DNA of 64,000 bases from Chara braunii (GCA_003427395.1 BFEA01000868.1:220386-284385); one strand, 5' to 3'; positions 1 through 11,375 are shown, counted from the first letter of the stretch. Notes: a model not told the origin generated them from the letters alone. Numbers and translations are program-made.

Positions 1-1028
1 TGTCTCGGTCTTCTTCTTCGTCGTGGTCTTCTTGCAGGTGCGCGGCGGCTTCTTTAACCTCAGTTCCGCTATGGCAGACTATCTCCCTCGGCTGCCACCT
101 CGGCTATGGCGCATCAGGCCCTGCATATGACGGCGCGCATGGAAGCGTGTACCAGCTCCGATACCAATGCAATCAGACTCGTTCTCAAACACACTTTTCA
201 TGCATGTAAACAGCAACGCAGCATACTGGCGACATGCGCCCACTCAAAACTCAGAGATATGGCTTTCAGACACGAGTTCACTCTCAAATGGCTATGGCGA
301 CTTCAGCGCCNCAAACATCTCACTGTTCACATACACTGGATCACCCTGGATATCCCACACGCATCACTCTAACACTCGAGCACACACACACACTCACTAC
401 TAACTACAGCTATGGCAGCTATGGCTGCCTCTAACCTATCACTATGCTAACTACTCCTCTCTCGCCCACTGCGTCCTCCGGGCTCATCTGCAGACCTCCT
501 TGCACAAGTCGTTGTGGCAGCGCTTCCGCATGNCTCACGCAGGAATGAATGAATGGCTGGGCGCTGCCTCTTGATTTATACTTCAGAAACTCGTTGGTCT
601 GCCCTTTGCCATCGGCCCTTGGTGCTCACAGTCCCCCTGTTGTACTTGCTGGACCGGACTGGGACTGACTAGACCTTCCGTTGACTGACTGTGGACTCAC
701 CGCTATCCTACCGCCGTTGCACTGNTGTTGCACTGCGGTTTAGTCCACCACTTGCCTCACCACTTGACCACTTGCCCACTTGCCCACTTGCCTACCTTCT
801 AGAAGGTCTACAGCTAAGCTTCCAGAACTCACTAAGACTCCTACGCTATAGACCTACAGATCGAACCCCTGCTGTCTATGGACCTACGACAGGTCTACCA
901 ACTGCCTACGAATACACAGGTCACAGGTTCAATTCTCGGGGTCTACACAGATACTGTACATGGGTAGGGTGAGGTCTAGGGATCGAACCCTGGGTACTGC
1001 ATTCGCTACTGCTAAAAGGTGAAAAACG
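1..1028. other. Gene-free start of window, low complexity
   Basis: I see no gene here. Positions 60-430 repeat short motifs around CTATGGC, and a stretch near 405-475 resembles 1420-1485 (CTATGGC copies followed by CTCGCCCACT), so this is a dispersed low-complexity repeat. Single ambiguous bases occur at 311, 533 and 724. Open frames here are short and lack splice or codon support. Confidence 0.5.
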
Positions 1029-1030
1029 TT

Positions 1031-1069
1031 TCACACACACACACACTGACACACACACACACACGCACA

Positions 1070-1100
<31 letters not shown>

Positions 1101-1108
1101 TGGCACAC
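1031..1108. repeat. (CA)n microsatellite, interrupted
   Basis: Imperfect CA dinucleotide array with a few CG and TG interruptions. It explains the long Cys-Val and Thr-His runs in the overlapping open frames, which are not genes. Confidence 0.95.
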
Positions 1109-1144
1109 AAACTAGGGCATTCGTTTTTTTTCTTTTTCTTTTCT

Positions 1145-1259
1145 GATCAATCAATCAATCAATCAACCAATCACAGTCAATCAATCAATCAATCAACCAA
1201 TCAGAGTCAATCAATCAATCAATCAACCAATCACAGTCAATCAATCAATCAATCAATCA
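1145..1259. repeat. (TCAA)n array with higher-order unit
   Basis: Tetranucleotide TCAA array organised into roughly 36-base blocks that each end in a CCAATCACAG or CCAATCAGAG variant, repeated three times. This is a small higher-order repeat. Confidence 0.9.
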
Positions 1260-2572
1260 GTACGTGTGTCTATCAAAAACAGAAAAAAAAAGAAAACGGC
1301 TTTGGTTTTTCTTTCCATTATTATCTTTTTCTTTTTCCATTTATATTTGCATATGCCGCGGAAAAAAAAAGAATCAAGACCAGACACAACCCAATGTACA
1401 CTCGCACACGCCACTCTCTCTGCGGCTATGGCCGCTGCCTACCCTATCGCTATGGCTAAGCTTCCTTCTCGCCCACTTCGTCTTCATGTGCACCATGTTT
1501 ATCCCACCAGCAATCAGAAAAAAATCAAAAAAAAAAAAAGTTCCCTTTTTTTATTATGTTTCTTAAACTTTCTTTTGATTGTAGTACTTGTTTTTTTTCA
1601 TTTTTTATTTTTGCGAGGATCTGGGTCCTCGGCAGGCCTAATGGGACCCTGTTGCAAATGTGCCCGCCCTAAGTGAAGGCGGGCCTAACAAATCACCAGA
1701 GGCCCTCAGCTGCCAATTTCGTATTTGGGGTCCAGGCAGTTGCGACGCGCCAGTTGGTTGAGGGAAACACAGGCCGAACAGCAAAGACATTCCACTGCCT
1801 TCCGGGCCTTTCCAAAACCGCAGGCCCTGGGCGAGAATGGCAGCCTCATACACAGACAGTTGGGAGGCCCAACCGAATGAGGGCCAGTAGCTGCAACAGA
1901 GGCGCAGCATCCTGGGGCCTACCGGAAGCTTCTGGGCAAAGGCCCAGGATAGCCAGGCTGCAAAAGCAGGCAGGCTCTTTCCATATAGGGAAGAGCTCGC
2001 CGCCTGGAGCCTCATTCAGCACTTGCATGCTGGCGGCAGCGCTGCTGGAGCGAACGCTCGAGGGCTGCTGCTGGCGCTGAGAGGCAACTTGAAGGTGCTA
2101 GCGCGTGCGGTCATGCAGGCAGCAGGGCGCTGCTGTCAGCCCAGCCTCCATAGCTGGATGGGCTTGGACTACAGTGAGGCGCAGGGGTGGTCTTTGGGTG
2201 TATAGAGGGAAGACGTGGGAGTAAGTCAGTAGAGAGAGAGAAGGATGATGATGATCATCATTGATGCAAGGGCACATACCTGGTATTGGCGATGGTCTGC
2301 ATTGGGCGACATCTTCAAGTACTTCAAGTACTAGTAGGGAGATAGAGCCTGGACACTCATGTTGGTGGTGGCGAGAACAAGCTCTCATTAACATTGGTTT
2401 TCAGTGTTACGATTCTTCATTGGTGTCATATTGGTGCAATGTAGCTTTCTGGACACTGTGATACTTTCTGGCTTTCAGTGTGATTGTGCATTCTGGTTAT
2501 TGTCATCTGGCTTCTGCTCATTTTCCTTGCATTTTTTTAAAATCACAAAAAAGTTAAAAAACATCACAATCC
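1260..2572. other. Unannotated stretch
   Basis: A/T homopolymer-rich to about 1615, then GC-richer DNA at 1620-2250. Open frames of about 100-135 codons exist on both strands at 1638-2080, but they overlap each other, have no recognisable domain and no convincing splice context. I see no supportable gene. Confidence 0.4.
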
Positions 2573-2633
2573 AAAAAAATATATATGGGGATGTAGGGAT
2601 TTTCAAACCCTACAACCCCATATATATTTTTTT
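2573..2633. repeat. Near-perfect 26-bp inverted repeat (hairpin)
   Basis: The left arm 2573-2598 and right arm 2608-2633 are complementary over 26 bases with one mismatch around a 9-base loop. The arms run from an A/T-rich base into GGGGATGTAGGG against CCCTACAACCCC. It could be the core of a small foldback transposon or a hairpin RNA source. The sequence does not decide between them. Confidence 0.85.
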
Positions 2634-3939
2634 CCCCGCCTAATATCCCTTGAATTAAAAATGTCAGGGGGGTTGTGGCCACACTTGGCCTCCGTGGTTG
2701 GCCCCCGCAGCCATGATCCTGACGCGGTCAGCGGGCCCGCGGTCATGACCTCGGGTGATACATAGGTAGTGTGTCGCCGCAGTTCGCGGAATGCATGCCT
2801 GTGTTGCAGTAGTAGGAACCCATGATGCAGACTCGTGTGGTTGGCTGGCGGATCCAGATTCCTTTTCTTCGTAGACATGCGTCGTTGGTTGGTCTATTTG
2901 TCCGTCGCCGTAGTCATTTTCGGAAGTCATTATCGCACGTGGCATTCGGCCCGTCTTTCAGAAATTTTGATTTTCCTCGCTATTCTATGCGATTCTGTGA
3001 TTCTTTATTTTTTCATTTTTTTGGGTTTACTATTCTTCTTTTTTTTATTTGTTGGTTCCTTTAACTGTGTTATAACATTTTGTTGCGCGCGGAGCGGATT
3101 CCCAAGCATGCACGTGCGCATTCGTGTTTGCTTGTGCGTGGCCATATCGTGGGAAAGTGCATGCGTGATTTCGTGTTGCGCGTGCGTGTGTTCGTGTCTG
3201 TTTGCGGGTCGGCTTGTGTGAACGATTGAGGGTGTTCTCCTACATACACACGAAATCATCGGCCAATGCATCTCAACTATCTGTTGTGACAGACAAACAA
3301 CGACGTCCTCTTTATCGACACACACGAAACAAACCTGAACAAAAGCAATAAAGGGAGTGATGAATCAAAGGAAAGCATGGCCCACCAACACGAAGACTGA
3401 GCGAAACCGACAGATGCACATGAAACACCCATGGAAACTATGCATGACAAACGTTGAGGCACACTGCAAAAGTGAAACGATCAAAACGCATTCATCAAAT
3501 GAGAAATTTCATGAATAACACTCCCACGACGACGACAAATGCACACTTAAAGAAATGAAAGATCATGGTCGCACCAGCAAACAATACATGCATGGCTGTA
3601 AAATAAAACAGCATCAAGAATTTGAAGCTTGCACCTTCACACGAGCCCCGGGATCGCATAAATTTGTGGACATTCGCCATCAAACAGGACAGCCTTCCCA
3701 CAAACTCCTTGCTCCACAAGAGGCGCTACTGCATCAGGAGGAAGCATGTGGCTTCTCCCCCCACCCTAAGAAGGCACGTCGACACAGAAAATGTGCAAGT
3801 GGCAACCACACAAGCACACCAGGATGCTAGACTGCCGGCCATCCTCCCTCCCTTGTGAGAAAACACCCTCCACGGCTCGCTCCCCTCCACTCACAGTAAC
3901 CACCCATCGTCATCGTCTTGCCACGTCAGCTTCACATGC
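2634..3939. other. No gene recognised
   Basis: Moderate-GC unique-looking sequence. I found no domain, no clear repeat unit and no convincing exon. Open frames are short and overlap on both strands. Confidence 0.4.
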
Positions 3940-4890
3940 CTAACCCCCCTCCAGCGCTGTCCGGTGCGGCAGGTTCATCTTCTTCGTCCTCGAGGGGCCT
4001 GTCCCCAACCAGTCCAGCCTTTCCACGTTCATGGGTGATAGCAGAGTGGCGTCATGTTCGAATGTGATGATGCAGGATGCGCAGTCGGAGATGTAGAGAG
4101 GCAGCTCCGCCAACATCATCGCGGGCTTGCCCATCCTCTCCGTGACGACAATGGTTGCTTGAAGAATGTGGCAACGAGCATCGAACGAACCATGCATGGA
4201 CACCGCTAGTGTCGGCTTCGCGGTGAGCTCGACGAACAAGGACGCGTCGAAATGGGAACACAGATCATCCCTACTCATCCACATGAGCCACATCGTCGTC
4301 GCAAGTAAAAGCCTCATAGCCTTTGCGTCATTCTTCAGCCTCTCGTAGGAGATGCGCCCATCGTCGATCCCCTTCGCCAGACTGATGGCTTCGTGAAAGC
4401 CCCCACCAGCCGCTGCAGGCTCGTCTCTTGGTAGGATGCCAGCTCGTCGTCCTCGTGCATATCCTCGATGTTCTCGCCGACAAACCAAATGGGGAGCCTC
4501 ATGTCCATCTCCGATGCGATGTGGCAGACAGCCCTCTCCAAGCGGGGCTGATGCGCGTGCACCAACCCTCTCCAAACCACATGGCGCGGGTGATGTCCGT
4601 TGCCACATGGTTCAACACGTATCCGTACGTGACGTGGTATCCTTGTAAGCGACTCGTAAACTTCAACATCCACCCATGGATGGCGAGTGAGGCGAGTTCT
4701 ACACTTTCGCCGCCCTGTATTTGGCCTCCCTCAGCTCAGACTCGTCGATTTTGTGTTGCACGATATTGGAGAGCAGGAGAACAACATTTTGACCGATGTC
4801 GGGTTGGGGGAACCCCCTGGCGATGGCCACCATATACAGTCGTGCTTCATGGATAATCTTGAAGAGGCCATTAGCCTTCGTCTCATTCAA
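3940..4890 (-). pseudogene. C-terminal domain of the trihelix-type gene
   Basis: Three overlapping minus-strand frames give successive pieces. The first is ETKANGLFKIIHEARLYMVA (4890-4699). The second is ESLTRIPRHVRIRVEPCGNG to LPIWFVGENIEDMHEDDELA (4673-4400). The third is FHEAISLAKGIDDGRISYER to SRDDLCSHFDASLFVELTA, ending at a TAG next to 3940. The order matches the second half of the family as I remember it, and its biochemical role is unknown to me. Frame changes near 4690 and 4400 break it. The 222-codon frame 4608-3940 is the longest uninterrupted part. Confidence 0.55.
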
Positions 4891-5088
4891 GAACCTGATG
4901 TCGTCTACCCACAGTTTGGTCGCAGATCCTATCTCCTATGCACCACTCTGTCGACGCTGCGTGTTCACCACAAGGTCGTCATCATGGTCATTCCTACGGC
5001 TGTCCCCAAGTGTCGCACTCACAGCCGCTCTTGAAGATCCTGCCACACCACCCCCTCTCCCCTTCACTGCAGGTGCGCATTGTGCTCC

Positions 5089-5788
5089 CTAGACGCTCCC
5101 AACTACCACCGCATTCTCCACGTGGAGTGGCAGGGGTTGACGACAGCCGTCCCGATTGCTTCCCATCAGGTGTCGTATAGACATCTCCTCGAAGCGCATC
5201 CCCTGCGCGCGTCGTCTGCGGAGCAACCTGACCTTGCACCTACCGCGGCTCAGCAGCGGTGTCCACGTCAACAACTCCCTCAGCCCTGCCACGGACCCTC
5301 CTGCCGCAGGGTTGCTGAACATTCGATGACCACACCTAATTAATTCGCACCCTCCCTTGTGTGCGCACTGACGCTTGTCTCACATCGGCCACATCATCGT
5401 CAACAACGACGTTGTCGTCATCCTCTGCAACTTCAGAATCCCTCACCCATTCTTTCTCCCTCCGGGTGGCTCCGCTTAAAGGGCCCTCCGCAGCAGCCTT
5501 CCTCTTCTTCGCGGCATGCCGTCCTTTCTTCTCCGTAATAGGAAGGTCCCATGTGTAACTCTCCCTCTTCCTGCCAGATGACGATCTCTGCAGCTCCGAC
5601 GATGAAGGCGATGTAGGAGGAAGGCGATGCACGAAACGACGGTTAGGTGCGGCATCGCGTTCGTGCGAACGGAAGGTTAGGCACGCAGTGCTAGCTTCCC
5701 AGATGGTAGGCAAGTGCACGCAGTCCACCTTGGTGTGGAGGTACGACGATGTGGACGCGAGTCGAGACAGGGGGGGAGTGTACTTCAA
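5089..5788 (-). pseudogene. Linker segment of the trihelix-type gene
   Basis: The minus-strand frame from about 5690 to 5336 encodes a basic stretch (AAKKRKAAAEGPLSG) followed by acidic REKEWVRDSEVAEDDDN and VDDDVADV. The frame at 5322-5089 continues with AGLRELLTWTPLLSRG, then a frameshifted RGMRFEEMS-type piece. This low-complexity basic/acidic linker, followed by a short LRELLT helix, is how I remember the middle of the Chara family. No intact frame joins the pieces. Confidence 0.5.
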
Positions 5789-5841
5789 AGGATGGAGGCG
5801 CGAGGTCTATGGCCGCTCATGCGAACGATCTTGGCAAGGCG

Positions 5842-5842
<1 letters not shown>

Positions 5843-5887
<45 letters not shown>
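5843..5887. repeat. (TA)n microsatellite
   Basis: About 22 TA units. It lies just upstream, in minus-strand sense, of the linker segment of the trihelix pseudogene, and could mark the edge of the inserted or intronic stretch. Confidence 0.95.
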
Positions 5888-5892
<5 letters not shown>

Positions 5893-6223
5893 AGCAAGGG
5901 TGGTGGGCAAGAAGGACAGGCCAGTACTCCTCCCAAACATTTCCTTGGAACAACAATGACGGTTGACAGCAACACAATTGCCACCAATGTTATTCAGCAC
6001 GCCCTCATCGTTCACCCCCACGTATACACCGATGTGCAGACCCAGCTTGTCGCCTGATCTAACGTCGTATCCCCCGCGCGCTCGTCGCTAGTCTTGCCCC
6101 TGCCACCCCACTCGAAACAGCGAACCTACCTTCCCCTCCCCCCTCCGGCAACCGATCCAAACCCACACTAGAAAACAACGCATTCGCAGAACGACTCCCC
6201 CCATCCAAAGTCCCAACCCCTTC

Positions 6224-6368
6224 ACAGATTGAACGGTAGGATTGAGACCCCAAAACACATAGACACATCTGCCAAATTCCCAGCAGCAGGCTTTGACCCC
6301 CACATTTTTTACCGTGTTTCCATCTCTCCAACAGGCACCCTCACTATGTACCATGTTATTCAAATTTA

Positions 6369-6417
<49 letters not shown>

Positions 6418-6568
6418 CCCTCACAGATTGAACGGCACGATTGAGGCCCCAAAAAACACAGACACATCTGCCAAATTCCCAGCAGCAAGTTTCGAAAGCC
6501 CCCTCATCTTTTACCGTGTTTCCATCTCTCCAAAAGGCACCCTCACTATGTACCCTATGATATTCAAA

Positions 6569-6621
<53 letters not shown>

Positions 6622-6625
6622 CAAA
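6224..6625. repeat. Tandem duplication (about 195 bp x2), each ending in (TG)n
   Basis: Two head-to-tail copies run from CACAGATTGAACGG through ATTCCCAGCAGCA and ACCGTGTTTCCATCTCTCC to TATTCAAATTT, each followed by a TG array (about 6370-6415 and 6571-6619). They differ at scattered sites. The microsatellite is part of the duplicated unit. Confidence 0.9.
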
Positions 6626-7432
6626 GTCTTTGTGTTTCAGTGCGGTACATTGCAATGACGTCTCGCAGAGTGGATTTGTGGGCTACGGTGTACGGTGCCG
6701 GACCGATGCGCTCGACCGCGGACGCAGGGTTGACTTATATCGACTCGCAATGCAAGCATATGCAAGCAGTCGCGATGATGGCGTACTTAGTACCCATGCG
6801 GTCCTCGTTAATTTTGAGGGTCGCATTCGACACTCAAGTGTCGGCTGACACGCGGCTTTCGAGGGAATAATCTCTCGACGTTGGACAACCGCCAAGTGCG
6901 GTTGAAAGCCACACCCTCTTCTGCATCCTGCGGAGAGTAGGTGGTACACATGTTCATACCTGTGGTAGCAATCGTCTCTTATCGCCCTGGAGACCAGCTC
7001 TATCATCCAGGGTCTGGAAAGAAGTCAAGGGGTTTGACTTTGACGGCTGCCACGGACTACAACGTCCAACCATAAAAATTAATAAGCAGCTTGAAAATCA
7101 ATCAATAAATAAGTAAACACCCAACACTCGTATATCAAATCAGAACTCGAGATAAAATAAAAGAAGGGGGAACATAAATCCATCAGGTATGCAGATCCTG
7201 CCACACATGGTTGTCATTCTCACTTCCTCCAAAGTAAGACTCGAATACCAAGCTCCAAAATACTGACCTGCATAAAACATAGGACAAACGACAGCCACAT
7301 TGCCATGCATCAATGTGGCCAACTTTACTGCTTCATGTAACTCACACCGCGCCTCACACTCAAGCTCCAATCATAATTCAACTTTCCATAAATCTCATAA
7401 GTTCTTTATAATGGTGTGCGCGTGGCGTGTGG
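6626..7432. other. No gene recognised
   Basis: Lies inside the roughly 3 kb interruption of the trihelix pseudogene. A short run near 6693-6712 (CCGGACCGATGCGCTCGAC) resembles the last bases of the LTR family described at 47852-59541. Otherwise I see nothing assignable. Confidence 0.4.
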
Positions 7433-7887
7433 AATGCGTCCTAGTCGACCGACGACGAGTCGCGCTTGGGACCTCAGCCCCCCAAGGTGCCGGTTCGCGT
7501 GCGGGTTCGATATAGGCGTAATACCGCGCATACCCCCTATGCTACAACGAACGAGAAACGCCCTCGGCTGGTCCACCTCTGCGATTGCAACTGGTTAGCT
7601 TTCGTACTGTGGACTGATAGCTCGGCGGGGATACGCCCACCGAAGGGAGGTGACAGCTCCCGTAAGGTGGAGGTAAATCGTGCCTCACGTAGGCCCTATC
7701 CTGTCGTGTAGGGGTAGGCCCTATCCTGTCGTAGGGGCTCGCGAGAGGTATGGCTGGCACACTCGGTCGGAGCAGCTTGTGGAAGCTTCATTATGTTCTT
7801 GCGGTGAGGATTAAGACCAACTCCTGCGTGACGCGGCCGGGAGGGTCCCGTGCTGCCCTGTGCGATTCCGGACCAATACGCTCGACA
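7433..7887 (+). mobile_element. Diverged LTR 3' end, same family as the 47.8-59.5 kb element
   Basis: From CCTAGTCGACCGAC to CGCTCGACA this stretch follows, block by block, the last roughly 450 bases of the giant LTRs (52423-52870 and 59097-59541). Shared blocks include CGAACGAG, an AGCTCGGTAGGGATACG-like block, CTATCCTGTCGTAGGG, a GCTGGCACACTCGGTCGGAG-like block and GTGACGCGGCCGGGAGGG. It ends in GACA at 7887 like the LTRs. No primer binding site follows, so it is a truncated or solo LTR remnant. Its divergence from the intact copies is much larger than theirs from each other. Confidence 0.65.
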
Positions 7888-8779
7888 ACAATTGTGTCAG
7901 TACGAGCTCTCAGCTTTCCATTGCTGTATTCATTTATGTCCTCCTTCGTGTTGCCACCCCTATCTTCGTTCTTGCAATGTCATCATATTGTTCGATCATG
8001 AGGGCGAGGATTTCCAACGAATGTGTAAAAATAGGAGACTTCCGATCATGCAAAAGGTTGCAGACGACCATCAATAGGTAAATTTGAATCTTTACAAAAA
8101 GTGTGGACATTCGTATTCCAAAGCAAGGCTGCATTAAAGATGCCACCTTGACGCACCAACAGCATTCATCATCAGCACTCCCTTTTTCATTCTTCCATTG
8201 GCATGCTATAACGCACAACGTGCACATTCAACTGTTGGACCCCGTACGCATGTTATCATTTCAGTGCCGCAGACGACTTTATGCACGACTCTGGCGGAAA
8301 CTGGCATTCGGCACTCACCCTTCATTACATTTCTCATTACATTGATTGTTATCACACACAAACCTCATGCATACAAACAGAACGACACAACGTGATAGTG
8401 ACTGTTAACCACGTCATGACAAGCATTATGTTCGATAACAGAACACATAATGGGAAGAATAATGTATTACCGGAAAGGAAATTTTTTAAAAGTTGGCCTG
8501 ATCTCCTGCAGATGGGAATGAACCTCAATTGTTGTTTTCATTACAAGTTAAAAATAAATTAAAAAATGGGACTTTTATACCAAACGAGATTTAGGTTTAA
8601 ATTCCTCCCCCTCACCCCCCCCCCGCCCTCCCGCAAGGCCATCCGAATAACGGCAGACAGGTGAGCATGACGACATGCTCAGCATGGGTCAAGGAAACGA
8701 CCGTCGCCGGGACGACCAACAGCAGGCCTTCCACGTGGGTGGACGATGATGCACGCGGCGAAAGTTACAGAACAGGTTT
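7888..8779. other. No gene recognised
   Basis: Follows the LTR fragment and ends where trihelix-tail remnants begin. No domain, repeat unit or exon is recognisable. Confidence 0.35.
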
Positions 8780-9287
8780 CCGTCCGGTCGGGTGCGAGCC
8801 CCTCTTCTACCTCTCCCATATACCCTTTGCTATCTCCAATAACGCATGGCAGAATAACTTCCTCAAGTCTCACGCCACGTAGTGCGTTCTCTGCACCTCA
8901 ACCTCCACTTCCATAGCTTTGCACTACCGAATTTGGATGGAGCATTGCCTTTTGCAAATGCTCTCCAATGTCATTGCCATTAGCGTCTCATACTTCTCCA
9001 TACACTCCATCAGAGCTTCGATAGCCTGCTGCCTCATGTTCGTCCTCTTGCCAAATCTGGCAGCTATCATCTTCTTCGTTGCCGTCGACAGCTGCGATCC
9101 CATCGCCCACAGACTCAGGTCCGCCAGAAGACCTGGATGGCAGCTGCACACAACCAGCACCCCCTGTGTCGGCAACATTCCTATGGTGTATGGTGTGACT
9201 CTTGGCGGTGGACCCGTTGATTTCGTCATACACAGCCCGATACATGGTGAAACTGAACCCCTTCACTAGCCTCTCCTTCCCCGTCAA
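8780..9287 (-). pseudogene. C-terminal tail of the trihelix segment
   Basis: Two overlapping frames carry successive pieces. One has GFSFTMYRAVYDEINGSTAK followed by a Gly/Ser/Asp-rich linker. The other has RQQAIEALMECMEKYETLMA and then KRQCSI, a charged helical stretch resembling the coiled tail after the trihelix domain in these proteins. The frame switches within about 9060-9130, and a further stop falls at about 8921. The remnant HALLEIAKGIWER follows near 8840. Together these show at least one frameshift and two stops. Confidence 0.55.
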
Positions 9288-9431
9288 TAGAAGTCAGTCC
9301 TGTTTCCCAGACTCTTTCTGGAACAGGTGCACCTTCTTGAACAGTTGCATCAAGTTCGCCTTCATCAAAACCTCTCATCAAGTCCCATTACTTCCCGCAC
9401 TGATCTGTTGTCTTATCAATGCCCACCTTCT

Positions 9432-9623
9432 TCAAAACCTCTCATGGACATCCGCCCATTTCCATTCCATCGGCTTCATGCGAGCATACACGTGGCCAAT
9501 CCAACGCAGATGTACATCTTGGTCGCGCTTCCCTCTGATGAGGGCAACCATGTGTTCGATTGACCAGAAGTTCCGTCCGCCCTCCGCCGACTCCTCGCCT
9601 TCGACCTCGCTCCCAGTAGACAC
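9432..9623 (-). pseudogene. Trihelix / Myb-SANT-like DNA-binding domain, broken
   Basis: The encoded segment contains FWSIEHMVALIRGKRDQD, then about 18 residues later MEWKWADVHERF, then (after a stop) a CGK-stop-WD remnant. This gives the spaced tryptophans and the C-G-K-x-W-D signature of trihelix domains, in which three amphipathic helices bind GT-type DNA elements. Two stops interrupt it: one after HERF, and one between CGK and WD, where a lysine-type codon would be expected. The domain could not be made as a whole protein from this copy. Confidence 0.65.
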
Positions 9624-9990
9624 TGCTTTTTTTCCCCTCAGGCCAGTGGAGGTACAGCCATGAATTTCTTCCGCAACAAGCAGACGTCAGTCGCGTCGTC
9701 GTCGTCATGACGACCTCGTAATTGTCACCGTCCACCATTCTCGTCCCGCACATACAATCGCTGCACACCCCATCGCTGCACACCCCAGGTTATCTCGACT
9801 CGAGTTATCGAAGCATGTTCCGGTGATGTTCCGCCCACACCTGCCTCCCATCGCATTTCCCACCACCGTCGGCGAAATCCTCGTCTGCCTCCCGAACAAC
9901 AGCGATGGAGACTGCATCCATTATGGACGTTCGTCGGGAGCACGTGTTGCTGACGTCGATGCCAATTGCACTCTCAAACGCTCCCTTGTC

Positions 9991-10350
9991 TTATTTGATG
10001 TCGCCCATCCTCCGGAGGGACACTTTGCCGATCGGCCAACTAGCATCACTTGCCCTTCGTGGGTTGACAATGACTGTCTGTGTGGTTGCTGAGGAGCTCC
10101 CACTAAACAGCCCGAATGATAGATTGATGCCACCATGAACGTCATCGTCGCGCATGCCCTCTTCCAAGAGTTCGGTGAACGCATGCCAAGACGTTGTCTC
10201 ACAACTCTCATACAACTGGCTCCCTTCCCACTCCTGGGTGGACCCGCTCCCCAGCACCACGGCCCACGCCCGTGCTTCCTCATCTGACATATCAGGGAAA
10301 GGTTGCTCATGCGGTGGCAGGCGCGCATACGCAAACGGGTCATATGTCAT
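9991..10350 (-). pseudogene. N-terminal segment of the trihelix-type gene
   Basis: An open frame of 119 codons starts at a true ATG (10348-10350) and encodes MTYDPFAYARLPPHEQPF, then an acidic, Ser/Thr-rich stretch. It ends in TAA after GDIK, but the same frame continues beyond that codon with DKGAFESAIGIDVSNT for about 60 more codons. The stop therefore looks like a CAA (Gln) to TAA nonsense change rather than a natural end. Downstream of about 9800 the frame is lost again. No catalytic or DNA-binding motif lies in this part. Confidence 0.55.
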
Positions 10351-11236
10351 TGCACTTCAGGCCGGGACGTGGCCTGCACCGTGGCTTGTCAAGCGGTCCA
10401 CTGAAGACCTGCTCTTCGCGTGCTGTCCGTCCATGACGAAACTTCTTTGTAGAATGCCTCTTGCATGTGCACCCAGGCAGCCTGCCCAGGATACAGACGT
10501 GGAACACAACAAGAAGGACAAGCAAAATGATGACCAGGAGGAGCAGCAGCAGCAGCCTTAGAAAGACGTCGGCCATGAACGACACATGGGGAAGGGCAGT
10601 AAGTACAGGACGCCGGTACACCTCCAGCAAACAGTGACGATCTTGGGCAGCATACGACAAACGCCCTACGTTTACATCGCGGAGTACGGTCACAAATCGG
10701 AGGGCGGGTCGGCTAAAATATTATACTTTTGTGACCGTTGGAGTCGTTTCAGTTTCACGCCACGCACCGCGAGGGAGAACACCGGTCGAGAATGTTCCCC
10801 GGGACCAGCCACCCACCAACGGTTAGCGTCGTCGTCAGGTTCAAGAAAGCCGGACATTGATGACCAAAGATGTCAGAGCAGTGGCTGGTAGGTACTCAAA
10901 CAGACCAGCCGACGAAAATTTTATGGCGATGATGGGTGCCCTCGCTGCTCCAATTATCGTGGATCCTTGACCTCCGAGGGACCTGGGAGCTCCTTTGGGG
11001 AAGACCACCATATGCCTCTAGCCTGAGGACGCCCCAAGGATTCCCAGAGAAAATGTTTTCACATTTTGTTTTCAGTTTTCATCCCTGAGGATAGCTGCAA
11101 CGATGATTTCCTCGGGGATTAGCACCCCCGTGGAGTGTCTAACCGACTCTAACGATCCCCATCGAAGTCGCAAATCGTAACTTGAGCAGCCAGATCAAGT
11201 CCTTATAAAGGAACAACTGCGTCTGGCCGCTCATTT

Positions 11237-11238
<2 letters not shown>
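10351..11238. other. Region upstream of the trihelix pseudogene
   Basis: No coding signal recognised. The end (about 11197-11240, CCTTATAAAGGAAC to GCCGCTCATTTTGTA) resembles the centre of the foldback element at 12245-12415 (CCTTTACAAGGACTCGATCATGCCGCTCATTTTGTGA), so a related piece lies here. Confidence 0.4.
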
Positions 11239-11279
<41 letters not shown>

Positions 11280-11375
11280 TCAAATAGAACTGCCCGGTAA
11301 ACCGTAGGCAGAGAGGGAGAAGAGGACAACAAACGAGGGGCTGTGACAAACTGTTTCGTCGGAGTTTCACCGACT
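11239..11375 (-). repeat. Copy of the ribozyme-bearing unit, truncated in the ribozyme core
   Basis: A TA array (11239-11277) is followed by the unit GAACTGCCCGGTAAACCG ... GACAAACTGTTTCGTCGGAG (plus sense). On the minus strand the copy keeps the hammerhead GAAAC and stem II, but TA repeats replace the CUGAUGA part. It abuts the assembly gap. Confidence 0.85.

Larger units (their letters stand above)
3940..10350 (-). pseudogene. Decayed trihelix (Myb/SANT-like) protein gene, whole locus
   Basis: Read on the minus strand, this locus gives a consistent order of protein segments: an N-terminal segment from an ATG at 10350, a trihelix DNA-binding domain near 9620-9300, a charged tail near 9290-8780, an interruption of about 3 kb, then a basic/acidic linker (5788-5089) and a C-terminal domain (4890-3940). 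The same order is familiar to me from hypothetical proteins abundant in Chara braunii, where trihelix-type factors are reported as expanded. That match is from memory. The frame is broken by at least three in-frame stops and several frameshifts, so it is a pseudogene unless the assembly is faulty. The interruption holds an LTR fragment and microsatellites and may be an intron with insertions. Confidence 0.6.

Noticed and set aside
9530-9545. Other CTGATGA occurrences (near 9530, 13960, 23955 and 39984) as hammerheads
   Set aside because: None is followed by a short stem-loop and GAAA at the required distance.
9202-9663. 153-codon plus-strand open frame opposite the trihelix domain
   Set aside because: It is the antisense shadow of the minus-strand trihelix remnant, with no independent domain or splice support.
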